Source: Phytomonas francai (Eukaryota; Euglenozoa; Kinetoplastea; Trypanosomatida; Trypanosomatidae). Taken from it: 64,000 nucleotides of DNA. Shown piece by piece: positions 9,716-18,578 of the stretch. Every line of letters starts with the position of its first letter. Within the stretch, counting starts at the first letter, position 1. The DNA is taken from contig MJCC01000008.1 of NCBI GenBank assembly GCA_001766655.1, forward strand, positions 368,131-432,130, read 5' to 3'. The notes beneath the pieces are model-generated. The model saw nothing but the letters and a program-made list of their open reading frames with translations, had not been told where the DNA came from and made no database searches. The translations under genes and the position numbers were made by a program.

Positions 9716-10501
9716 GTGATTTGCGGATGGGTTTCCGGCTTTAAACAGAAAGGGGGTGGGTAGGTATGGAAAGGGAATGAAAATACTGATCTAATTTGAG
9801 TGGAATAATTTTCCTAATAATAGTAGTAAACGTTGTCGCGAAGACGGGGGCAATAGGTATAAGAGTAATTTTGTGCTTCGTCTGCTCGTGTTTCGATATT
9901 GCAGTCTCTGCTAGTTGAACTGAGACTGTTGTTATGAGCAGTGGTAGTATATATTCTGTGGTGGTGGCTTTTTACGCGCAAAGCTGTCGGAACGTCAGCC
10001 AATGCAATGCCACTCCCTAATAGGGTGTGATGTTGGAGATTGAAGGATAAAAATATTATGTGTAAGTACCTCTTTCCACTACAAGCATATGAACCTTCTC
10101 TGATTACGTTGGACTCATTGAGGACACTCTTGTCACGACAGGTGGGGATAAGTATTGCTACTCCTTTTTGGCATCCATCAAGTGCTTGGTGTTGAAATAA
10201 GACAACAATAACTTAAAGTACGTATCGATTAAAAAAACGGATGGTACAAATTACCACAAACAGTGAATAAAATATTGGCTTTTTGAACTCTAGTAAAACT
10301 TACTAACCGATTCCCCCCCCCCAAAAAAATAAAAAAATAAGAGCGAATTACCACGTGTATCATCGTAATAGCTGCTGCTCTTGTTTATCCCCCATTATTC
10401 AAAATGCATATATGGTACCCCCCATATTTACAAAATAAATTTACAGACCAAGCAATAAATAGATCTATTTACACCCACAGCTATAACTTGGTATACCATA
10501 C
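9716..10501. other. Intergenic region
   Basis: AT-rich spacer of 786 bases with a C11 run followed by A-rich sequence near 10313-10340. I see no gene and no strong acceptor tract immediately before NDH2. Confidence 0.5.
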
Positions 10502-12031
10502 ATGTTTCGAAAGACTACATTCTCACTAAGACCAAATGTGGTTATTGTCGGTACAGGGTGGGCGGGTTGTTACGTGGCCCATCGGCTGAACCCTTCAATA
10601 TGCAATATTCAGGTCCTTTCGACTCGCAACCACATGGTGTTCACCCCACTCTTGGCGCACACGACAACCGGGACACTGGAATTTCGCTCGGTCTGTGAAC
10701 CAATTACTAACATCCAGCCAGCCTTAGTGAACCTGCCACACCGTTTTTACCGTTGCATGGTGCACGACGTGGATTTTGACAAAAATATTGTCAAGTGCGT
10801 TAGTTTTGGTGTGCCCGGCACCACCGAGAAGCTTCCTGTACACACGTTTAATGTACAATACGATTATTTGATCCTGACCCATGGCTCACGCCCGAACACC
10901 TTCAACATCCCAGGTGTGACAGACAAGGCCTTTTTCCTTCGCGAGGTCAACGAGGCGCGCGGCATTCGCAAGCGCCTTGTACAGAACATCATGGCCGCGG
11001 ACCTCCCGACGGTCCCGATCGAGGAGACGAAGCGCCTCCTGCACACCGTCGTGGTCGGTGGTGGGCCGACCGGGATCGAGTTCGCGACGAGCCTGGCCGA
11101 GTTTTTCCGCAAGGACGTCGCGAGGGTGAATCGCCACCTACAGCAGCACTGCAAAGTGACGGTGCTCGAGGCGAATGAGGTGCTCGGGACCTTCGACCAG
11201 GCGCTCCGGAACTACGGGCAGCGGCGGCTGGCGGAGCTGGGGGTGAACGTCGTGAACACGGCCGTGACGCGGGTGACGGAGCGGGGGGTCGTGACGACCG
11301 GCGGGGAGACCCTGGAGGCCGGGCTCGTCGTCTGGAGCACCGGCGTCGGCCCCACGATGCTCACCCTCATCCTCCAGTGCGACAAGGCGCCGCAGCAGCG
11401 CATCGCCGTCGACGAGAACCTGCGCGTGCTGCGGGATGGGAAACCGATTCCGAATGTGTTCGCCGCCGGCGACTCCGCGGCGAACGCGAAGGAGCCGCTG
11501 CCGACGCTGGCCGCCGTCGCGAGACGCCAAGGGTCCTACCTTGGCGAGCAATTAAACCATCTTATCACGAAGGGCGCGATGACGAAATCCTTTGAGTATC
11601 AAAGTTTGGGCAGCATGGTAGCCTTGGGCGACGCAAGCGCGATTGTCTCTCTCGGGTCAAAGCGTAAACTTGGTATTCAAGGTCTCAAGGCTCTGTGGTT
11701 CTGGAAGAGCGCCTATCTCACCATGATTGGCTCCATACGAAGTAAATTATATGTCTTCGTCAATTGGTGCGGTAGTCATATATTCAGTCGTGATATCACG
11801 TACATCGGCGATCTTAGCGAAGATCGTCTGTACAAAATCTTGGCTGGCCAAGAGGTGTCGCGAGCAAAGAACCGACCAAAGGCCACAGAAGTACTCAAAA
11901 CGATGCCACCAGCGCAGACGTTTACACCCGAGATCCTGGAGGAGGCTATGGGGCAGGGCTTTATTGCGCGTGAAGACGAGATTCAGGAAATGGATATTTC
12001 ACTAGCTGATATGCTTAATAAAAAATCATAG
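10502..12031 (+). CDS. NDH2: Type II NADH:ubiquinone oxidoreductase (alternative NADH dehydrogenase)
   Basis: A 509-residue flavoenzyme that oxidises NADH and reduces ubiquinone without proton pumping at the mitochondrial inner membrane. The FAD-binding Rossmann motif VGTGWAG is at residues 16-22, directly after a short basic, Ser/Thr-containing leader (MFRKTTFSLR) that can serve for mitochondrial import. The NADH-binding motif VVGGGPTGIEFA is near 184-195. The second FAD contact VFAAGDSA is near 318-325. The C-terminal third has the LKALWFWKSAYL hydrophobic segment typical of the membrane-associated, quinone-side part. No EF-hand insertion is visible. The length fits the family. In trypanosomatids NDH2 supplements or replaces complex I. 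Family identity is near certain; the symbol is used in the generic sense. Confidence 0.95.
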   Translation: MFRKTTFSLRPNVVIVGTGWAGCYVAHRLNPSICNIQVLSTRNHMVFTPLLAHTTTGTLEFRSVCEPITNIQPALVNLPHRFYRCMVHDVDFDKNIVKCVSFGVPGTTEKLPVHTFNVQYDYLILTHGSRPNTFNIPGVTDKAFFLREVNEARGIRKRLVQNIMAADLPTVPIEETKRLLHTVVVGGGPTGIEFATSLAEFFRKDVARVNRHLQQHCKVTVLEANEVLGTFDQALRNYGQRRLAELGVNVVNTAVTRVTERGVVTTGGETLEAGLVVWSTGVGPTMLTLILQCDKAPQQRIAVDENLRVLRDGKPIPNVFAAGDSAANAKEPLPTLAAVARRQGSYLGEQLNHLITKGAMTKSFEYQSLGSMVALGDASAIVSLGSKRKLGIQGLKALWFWKSAYLTMIGSIRSKLYVFVNWCGSHIFSRDITYIGDLSEDRLYKILAGQEVSRAKNRPKATEVLKTMPPAQTFTPEILEEAMGQGFIAREDEIQEMDISLADMLNKKS

Positions 12032-12720
12032 GAAAATTTCTATGGCAAAAAATCGGCACAATAACTTATGATAGTATATCAAGATGTATATACAGCTTAT
12101 TACAAGAAAGCTGAAATGATAATAACTTTGGCGCTGTTCGTGTGATTCCTTTTTCAGCTTCCACCCATTATGGCGGCGACCCTGAGGAAACGCAGCCTTC
12201 CGTCATAGGGTTGGCGTTCGGAATGGTAGAGCGGATGTCCTTTTTCTTTGTTTTTAATAAATTATAAGTTCACTTCATCCATGAGCCTGACAATGATTAT
12301 GCACTTCTATATTATATATATAGGTATATAGATATATATATATTCATCGTTTCTCGTCACAGATTTATTTTGCATGCTTCGCCTAGTTCACTGGTATTTT
12401 TATTATGAATAAACACTTGTACCAGGTTAAAAGTGAGATATCTTACACACTTCGCATTTTGCTGTTTGGTCTTGACAAGTAATAAATTGTGCAACGTTTA
12501 TGACTTTCGTGAAAGGTGCAGAACTAGCGATGCTTCTGCACACATTAATTGATAATCATTAAAGAAGTCGCATATTGCATAGTCCACGACATATTTAGTT
12601 TGTCTCTTTTCCATTTGGGGGGACACACCCAACTGAGAAATGCACTCATGTTTTTCACGATATTAATTTTCTCCCAGTATCTGTTTTAGACTTCCACAAA
12701 AGAAAGTGCTTGAGTCTTTG
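12032..12720. other. Ordinary AT-rich intergenic sequence
   Basis: Looks like the other spacers: AT-rich, with short TA-repeat patches (around 12310-12345) and no coding frame. It ends where the anomalous, homopolymer-rich segment begins. Confidence 0.5.
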
Positions 12721-15428
12721 GCGAATATGGTGAGGTAATCCCAATCCCACTCTCCCCTTACCCTCCCTTGAGAGGGCTGATTCAAAAAAAATCCCCAGGT
12801 GGGGAGGGTACATAACAGCTTATTCCGCATACTGAAGCGGCGGGAGCCAAGTCAAAACACTCGCCCCGTTAACCCGAAACCCAAACCGGGGGAGTTAGCC
12901 CCCGCCAGAAATTAACAACAGAAGACCCGCTGTGTTATTTCAGAAATGGGGCGACACCCCTTGAAAAAAAATGTCGGGGGAACCTCAGAGAAGCCCCACA
13001 AAATTACCAATCCGAGGATAAACGCTAAAAGGATTTTCCTCAGAAACAAGACCCCTGTAATCAGTACGAACCCCAACGAGCTGGGATGTGCCTGCTATGC
13101 GCGCAGCCACTCCAGAAAAAAAACGTTCCTGCTGAATTCCCTCGAAAAGGGGCTCTGGCCGCCCCCGCTAAGAAAATGGGAAAACTTGGAAATGGCACCA
13201 AAGAAAAAATCGCCCAACCTAGAAATATCGGAAGGTGGGNGGGGGGGCATTTGATATGCCTGTCGATCGTTAAGGGCGCATTGCGTTGTTCTTCCCCACC
13301 CATTATTGCCTTTTGGATTGCGATGCAGTCTAATTTCCCGGGCCAAGGGTTCCGAGCGCGCCACCCCCTTGCCGAGGTGACGTTGAGTGAGCCCGGCGCC
13401 CCCAGGAATCACAAAAACCCACATTCCCCAAGCGCCATTGGGTTTTAAAGATCATGGGAAAAAAAAACGCTTATATTTGACTAAAACGATAATCCGTAAC
13501 GCCCTTCCAAACATCGAGTCGGTGGGCCAGAGGCGAGGGGCGGTCCGTCAAAAACATCCATCCGGGCGGCCCGTTTGGCCCCCACGAATGCAACGCGGCA
13601 TGGCTTAAAATTGTGGAAAAAAGGCGAAAAAAAAAGAAAATCCTATACGTGTAAAATGAAATAAAGAATTATTATTGTATTTGTTTCCAAAGAAAAACTA
13701 TAAAATTAAAACTAAGAGAAACGGAAAGGGCCCCAAGCACCGTGCCCATCAGCGGCGCCTGATCCCGCCCCGCAGGGGGCCCGGCATCCGCCGCAGCGCG
13801 CCCCGCCCCCCAAGGCGTGCCTAAAAAACGCCAAAGCACGTCGCAAATACCGCGGGGCCGCGTTTGATACAAATGCAACATCGCCCATGCCACGCCCCAT
13901 TTAAAAGAAAAAAGAAATGGCGAGGAAAAAGGTCCCCGCCACCGGGCGGCAGGCCCTCGGCCCCAGGACTGCGAAAAATACCCCCGCGCATGTTCGGTTT
14001 TATGGCCACCCGATTCATAAAAATGCATCCATTTTTAATAACCTTATTGTATCCATTTTTCGTTTTTAGCGTGTTAAAAATCCCACCACCGCCCCCAATT
14101 GCGCCAATTGGGGGTGTTTTGTGGTGATTTGTAGCGAACGACCCGTGACACCCACCACCAGCCAAAAATCCACCCCCACCATTATATATATTTCTTCGTG
14201 GAATTCATCCCTTCGGACCCCGTGGGCATACCACATGGTATTTTAAAAGGCGAAATGGCCTTCGGCTTAATTTTTTATTGGAAATCCAAACGCGGGCCCC
14301 CCCCCCTTGTTTTGGGGTGGGGCGCCGTTCAAAAGCGTTTGGGCCGCCGCCCCTTTCCAAAACACGCCCATGCCATTTAAAAAGGCGTTGCAAACATACG
14401 ACCCTTCAATTTGACCGAATGGTTTGGCATTTGCTTCCGCAAATTTCCCCCAAACGCCGATGGTTGCCCCCGAGGGTTTTATCGTAGTTTTAGGCCAAAA
14501 GGCCTGGCTATCGCCACGCCTATCATAAAATTTTCCAAAAATGGCATTTTTACACAACGGCATCCGGCCCCATTTACTATTTTAATATAACCCCCCCCCC
14601 CCGCCAAAGCCACGCCCTGGGTGGCGGTGAAATTAAATACAAAACAAACCGGCGCCCCCTCGCTTTGTTCAAATTTGCATTGATTTTGAATGCCCCCGAC
14701 CACCCGAATTCCCACCCCACCCCGAGAAAATCGCAACATTTCATATTCTTTTATAAGTTTATAAAATGCCAGGGGTCGCCTTTGTGGTTGATTTTGGGCG
14801 ATCCCTTTTTCCAAATCGCAAAAATAGTTTCGGCGGCCCGCTTCGTCGAGGGCCAAGGGGGGCGCCGCCCCACCCCCCTATGCTTGCGCCGCATGCATCC
14901 AAACAGGCATCCACTCCAATAAATCGAAGACCTTGATAAAATTATTAATATTCATGCCGGCTTGCCTTTGGTTTCTGGGAGGGTGCGGGGGGTTTCGTTC
15001 CCTCCCCCAAAACGGGGCCCCGAATGTCCCGCTAAAATTGGGTGGCCGTCACTTTTTTGGCGCCTTCGCATTCCCATATGGATTTTTTAGGCCATCTCGT
15101 TCGCAATCCCCGCCTGGTATGCAGTTTTCATTGGGCTTGACCCAACAAAAACCCAAAAATAAATTGCCGAATGGTCGGGGAGCTCTCCCCTCCATTTTTA
15201 CTTTTCAGAAAGCCTCGCCGGCGATGCGGCTGCACCACTTGGCTTCATAATTACCCCAACCCCGGCCGTGCGCCTGGTCAAAAGAATATTTTAAAATTCC
15301 AGATTTTAGACACGTTGCAAATTGTTGGGGTGACACAATGAATCTTCAGCGTAAATTTTTTTGCACCTAACCCATCGCCGGGGGAAAGGGGGGGCCTGGG
15401 GGCCTGTTTCTGAACGCCTCGAACATTT
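12721..15428. other. Compositionally discordant segment, unassigned
   Basis: About 2.7 kb that differs abruptly from both flanks. It is dense in short homopolymers of all four bases (A6-9, C5-14, G5-8), in TTTTAAAA-like words and in small palindromes, and has one ambiguous N at 13240. Frames are short on both strands. The longest minus-strand pieces (for example 14479-14856 and 14267-14563) read like fragments of a coding sequence broken by frameshifts, but I recognise no family. A terminator-like hairpin lies at 14092-14114. Possibilities are an unpolished or misassembled stretch, a contaminating prokaryotic or phage read joined into the contig, or a real decayed insertion. The edges are placed by eye to within about 50 bases. 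Confidence 0.6.
14092..14114 (+). terminator. Perfect 9-bp hairpin followed by T-rich run
   Basis: CCCCCAATT, loop GCGCC, then AATTGGGGG, followed by TGTTTT. The form is that of a bacterial intrinsic terminator reading on the + strand. It lies in the discordant segment; chance is possible in such palindrome-rich sequence. Confidence 0.35.
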
Positions 15429-15453
15429 GTTTTTTTCTTATTCTTATCAATAG
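15429..15453 (+). promoter_or_regulatory. Polypyrimidine tract and AG, trans-splice acceptor
   Basis: A T/C-rich run followed by CAATAG (AG at 15452-15453), 64 bases before the ATG of the WD40-like gene. It also marks the return to ordinary kinetoplastid-type sequence after the discordant segment. Confidence 0.55.
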
Positions 15454-15516
15454 GTTATTCGTCGTCAGAAAAAAAAACGTAAAAATCAATAATAAAAGCA
15501 GAAATAGTGATGCTCG

Positions 15517-17109
15517 ATGCGACAACAAACTCTATTCGATTCCTTTGAGTCAGCTAAAAAAAATGCGGTTGACCGAGGGACAAAGCGATATCGGAAAGAT
15601 GAGGATATAGTTGATTCATCTTCTGATTTTGAAGGTGAAATAACAAGCTTCCCGATAGAACAAATACTTCCACCTCATTTTTTTTCACTATGCGGAACTG
15701 AGTACCGTATGAAAGTCCGTAGTTTTTGGAAACAACGTGAAGAGAGAATCCGTTTTTTGCTGCATCAGGACATGGAGAAAGGCCTGAGATGGAGCCATTT
15801 TAGTCAGAATCAAAATGAAACTTCAGAGAGTAGTGGCATTATAACTCCTCCTCTTGCCCAGAATGTTTACAAAAATTCAATCATGGACATTTCATCAGAT
15901 AGCAGCGGGCAAGTTTTCTTTGCATTACAGCGCTCGGGATTTAATCTCTTTTCCTCTGTTTTTGTTCGGGAAGAACCTGAATCGGCAATATCAAAAAACC
16001 AAGTTCTTCGCTTGGATAGCGATACCATGCGCGAGCATAGACGAGCACACGAAAGCCGTGCGTTTATTTTTTCATGCTCCCAGTTTATAGGAAATTCACT
16101 TTTTATAGCGTGCGGGTACTCTGGAACTCCATTATTAGAAATATTTGATTTAGAAGATGTTGACGAAACCACATGTGATCCCGTCTTGAGTTTCCGTCTC
16201 AATCAAATCAAAAGGAGTCAAGGAGTTAATAATTTGTTTCTCGAAGAGGATACTCCATTTTCAACGGACATTGTTTCACTATCAAATAGTCTGTTAGTTT
16301 CAGGGCTGTCGAGTGGAGAATCTGTATGGATTGATTCACGACAAAAGGTGGCAATTCAATGCACACCACGCATAGGAACTCGCTCTAAAGCCCGTGGTCT
16401 TTTAGATATGCGCCTGGTGCAGCAAAGACCTTCTCCCCTTTCATCCATAGTATTTTCTTCTTCAGATCCTAGTTTACTAGTTACAGGAGCAAAAGATGGC
16501 AGAGTCTCGCTGTGGGATGTTAGATATCCTAAAGATTTTATTGCTTCATACTGTAGTGGATCGGAAATAGGGAGATTGTGGGCTTATACTGGGAATGGAA
16601 AGCGAATGGGATGCCCTCAGATTTGGTTTAATAATTATAGAGGAGACATTGTTGGACTAGCTATGGGCAATGCCTCGTTTTCGGAGATATTATTCCTTAA
16701 AACCGAGGATTTTGTGCGTGACAACTTTTCCAACAACATTGCAACGCCGAAACTTGCACTTTCCGATGATGGCCTGATATTTTATCCCCATGTCTCTAAA
16801 AATTGTATTTTAGCTCTCGATATAGAGACTGGAGTTAGAAATTTTCTTAACGAGGAGATGATACCTACATCTTTTGGAAAAGCAACACAATACCAGCCAA
16901 ACGGTTTTCAGTCTGCTGATTCACTCTTTGCACAGGACTTAATTATTAACTTTCCTAATATAGTCGATAGCAAGGCTTTGAGAGCTACTTTTTCGTTCTC
17001 AGATGCATCTTGTCAAGTATCAGCCTGTTCTATTTTAGACGACCAATTATTTTTGCTAGTGGGAAGCTCTGTTGGTGGTTTATGCTTGATTCAGAAAGAT
17101 CACATCTAA
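15517..17109 (+). CDS. WD40-like beta-propeller protein with DWD box
   Basis: A 530-residue protein. After a charged N-terminus the sequence has repeated short beta-type segments typical of a divergent WD40 propeller. The clearest is LLVTGAKDGRVSLWDVRYP (about residues 320-338) with W333-D334-V335-R336. WDxR is the DWD box through which WD40 proteins dock onto DDB1 in CUL4 ubiquitin ligases. The extreme N-terminus, QQTLFDSF (residues 3-10), resembles a PCNA-interacting (PIP) box but lacks the full aromatic pair. If both are functional, this would be a substrate receptor linked to replication or repair, in the manner of CDT2, DDB2 or WDR76; that is inference. The gene is AT-rich throughout, without the GC-rich core seen in most of its neighbours, and directly follows the discordant segment. 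Confidence 0.7.
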   Translation: MRQQTLFDSFESAKKNAVDRGTKRYRKDEDIVDSSSDFEGEITSFPIEQILPPHFFSLCGTEYRMKVRSFWKQREERIRFLLHQDMEKGLRWSHFSQNQNETSESSGIITPPLAQNVYKNSIMDISSDSSGQVFFALQRSGFNLFSSVFVREEPESAISKNQVLRLDSDTMREHRRAHESRAFIFSCSQFIGNSLFIACGYSGTPLLEIFDLEDVDETTCDPVLSFRLNQIKRSQGVNNLFLEEDTPFSTDIVSLSNSLLVSGLSSGESVWIDSRQKVAIQCTPRIGTRSKARGLLDMRLVQQRPSPLSSIVFSSSDPSLLVTGAKDGRVSLWDVRYPKDFIASYCSGSEIGRLWAYTGNGKRMGCPQIWFNNYRGDIVGLAMGNASFSEILFLKTEDFVRDNFSNNIATPKLALSDDGLIFYPHVSKNCILALDIETGVRNFLNEEMIPTSFGKATQYQPNGFQSADSLFAQDLIINFPNIVDSKALRATFSFSDASCQVSACSILDDQLFLLVGSSVGGLCLIQKDHI

Positions 17110-17224
17110 TAGTTCCAGACCCTTGCACAATTTTTTATTTAAAAAATTATTTTGTTTCTACGATTCTATAAATAATTTGAGTATCATCTCACCGAAAATT
17201 AATATTTAATTTTCGGACAAAAAC

Positions 17225-17251
17225 CCTCTTTATACTCCTTTTTTTTTTTAG
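17225..17251 (+). promoter_or_regulatory. Polypyrimidine tract and AG, trans-splice acceptor
   Basis: An almost pure T/C run ending in TTTAG (AG at 17250-17251), 41 bases before the COQ5 start. The spacer after the WD40-like gene is only 182 bases, so the polyadenylation site of that gene should lie within it. Confidence 0.65.
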
Positions 17252-17291
17252 TTTCCTTAAGTTAGACATAGAAAGACATAAATCACAAAAA

Positions 17292-18155
17292 ATGCTCAGG
17301 TTTTCTTCCAGGCGTTTGAATATGGGCCTTGGCGATGAATACGTCAAAAAAGTTTTCGACACAGTTTCCTCCAAGTACGATTTTATGAATGATGTTCTGT
17401 CACTTGGAATTCATCGCCTATGGAAAAATCATTTTGTTGAAAATTCTGTCCGACCAGCTTTGGGTGCCAAATTTTTGGACATTGCTGGAGGGACCGGCGA
17501 TATTGCCATCAGAATTACAGATGCTATACGTCGACAGGAACATATTTCCGGGTTAGTCCCCCAAGGTTTAGAAAACACTAAAGTTGTCGTTTGCGATATT
17601 AATCAAAAAATGCTTGATGAGGGTCAAACCAGAGCCACGCGTGAGGGATATTTTGATATTGAATGGGTTTGTGCAAGCGGTGAGGAGCTACCCTTTGAGG
17701 ATGAAGTTTATGACAATTGCACAATTTCCTTTGGGATCCGGAACTTCACTGATCGTCCGAAAGCTCTTCGAGAGGTCTTTCGGATCCTGAAAGTCGGAGG
17801 TGTGCTAAGTATTCTGGAATTTAGTCATGTCACATTTCCACTTCTAAAGACTCCATATTCCATTTGGCTAAGTGGATTTTTACCCCAGGCTGGGCGGATG
17901 CTCGCAGATGAAGAGAGTTATCGTTACTTGGCAGAAAGTATTCGTGCTTTTCCGGATCAGGAAACTTTTGCACGGATGATTCAGGACGCTGGCTTTGGCT
18001 TTGTCCGCTATGAGAATCTCACTGGAGGAATTGCGTGTATTCACACGGCTGTGAAGACAAGCCCATTGACCTGTAAAACAAAAAATACATCACATGCACC
18101 AAAAGAAGAGAAGGATGACATACTAGCTTCAGATGCTGAGCCCAATAGAATATAG
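17292..18155 (+). CDS. COQ5: 2-methoxy-6-polyprenyl-1,4-benzoquinol methylase, mitochondrial
   Basis: A 287-residue SAM-dependent C-methyltransferase of ubiquinone synthesis (UbiE/COQ5 family), acting on the matrix side of the inner membrane. Seen in the sequence: the N-terminal family signature VFDTVSSKYDFMNDVLSLGIHR; SAM motif I FLDIAGGTGDIA (residues 61-72); the ASGEELPFEDEVYD segment; the second family signature SFGIRNFTDRPKALREVFRILKVGG; and LEFSHV. The first ten residues (MLRFSSRRLN) are basic and suit a mitochondrial presequence. A short Lys/Ser-rich C-terminal extension follows the catalytic domain. Its product would feed the quinone pool used by NDH2 encoded upstream, although the two genes are not adjacent. 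Codon use is AT-rich, as in the preceding gene. Confidence 0.96.
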   Translation: MLRFSSRRLNMGLGDEYVKKVFDTVSSKYDFMNDVLSLGIHRLWKNHFVENSVRPALGAKFLDIAGGTGDIAIRITDAIRRQEHISGLVPQGLENTKVVVCDINQKMLDEGQTRATREGYFDIEWVCASGEELPFEDEVYDNCTISFGIRNFTDRPKALREVFRILKVGGVLSILEFSHVTFPLLKTPYSIWLSGFLPQAGRMLADEESYRYLAESIRAFPDQETFARMIQDAGFGFVRYENLTGGIACIHTAVKTSPLTCKTKNTSHAPKEEKDDILASDAEPNRI

Positions 18156-18578
18156 GTAACTTTTATTGCTTCTTTTTTAATATTGTGTATCAATTTATTA
18201 GCCTTGAGAAGACTATATTTTTACCCAGTCACTATAAGGAAATATTAATAATAATTTGCTAGTGAATAAAAATCTTCAACGGAGAACAGGGAATTAATTA
18301 CTTTCTTATGAATTAGTTTCCTCTCATCCTCCTTAGCGACCACGCAATTTCGAATTATCTGGACAAGTAAATCTGTAAATGAACATTATCAAAATTAGCA
18401 TTATTTTTGTGTCTGTGTGGTTTGGGAACTAAATAATTATATTTATTTACTTATGTTTAGTTCTCAGATCCTAGCAGTGCAACCTTCCCTTCTTTTATCC
18501 ATTTTTTTTTTTGTTAACGTTTTTCTAAATAATATCAAAAAGGGTGTTTTACACAACCCCAAAGGTAGACAAAAAATT
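18156..18578. other. Intergenic region
   Basis: Very AT-rich spacer of 423 bases. The open frame that runs upstream of the kinase through this DNA contains its pyrimidine tract and is not credited as coding. Confidence 0.5.
18482..18542 (+). promoter_or_regulatory. Polypyrimidine tract and AG, trans-splice acceptor
   Basis: T/C-rich run (18482-18515) with the next AG at 18541-18542, 37 bases before ATG 18579. It decides the start of the kinase gene, because the longer in-frame N-terminus would have to be translated from upstream of the acceptor. Confidence 0.55.

Noticed and set aside
14479..14856. 125-codon minus-strand frame in the discordant segment
   Set aside because: Could be a fragment of a real foreign gene, but it is broken by probable frameshifts and I recognise no family, so it is reported only as part of the segment.
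18417..18578. Longer N-terminus for the zinc-finger kinase
   Set aside because: Begins at a GTG, is hydrophobic and Asn/Phe-rich from AT-rich DNA, and crosses the polypyrimidine tract and AG; ATG 18579 is preferred.
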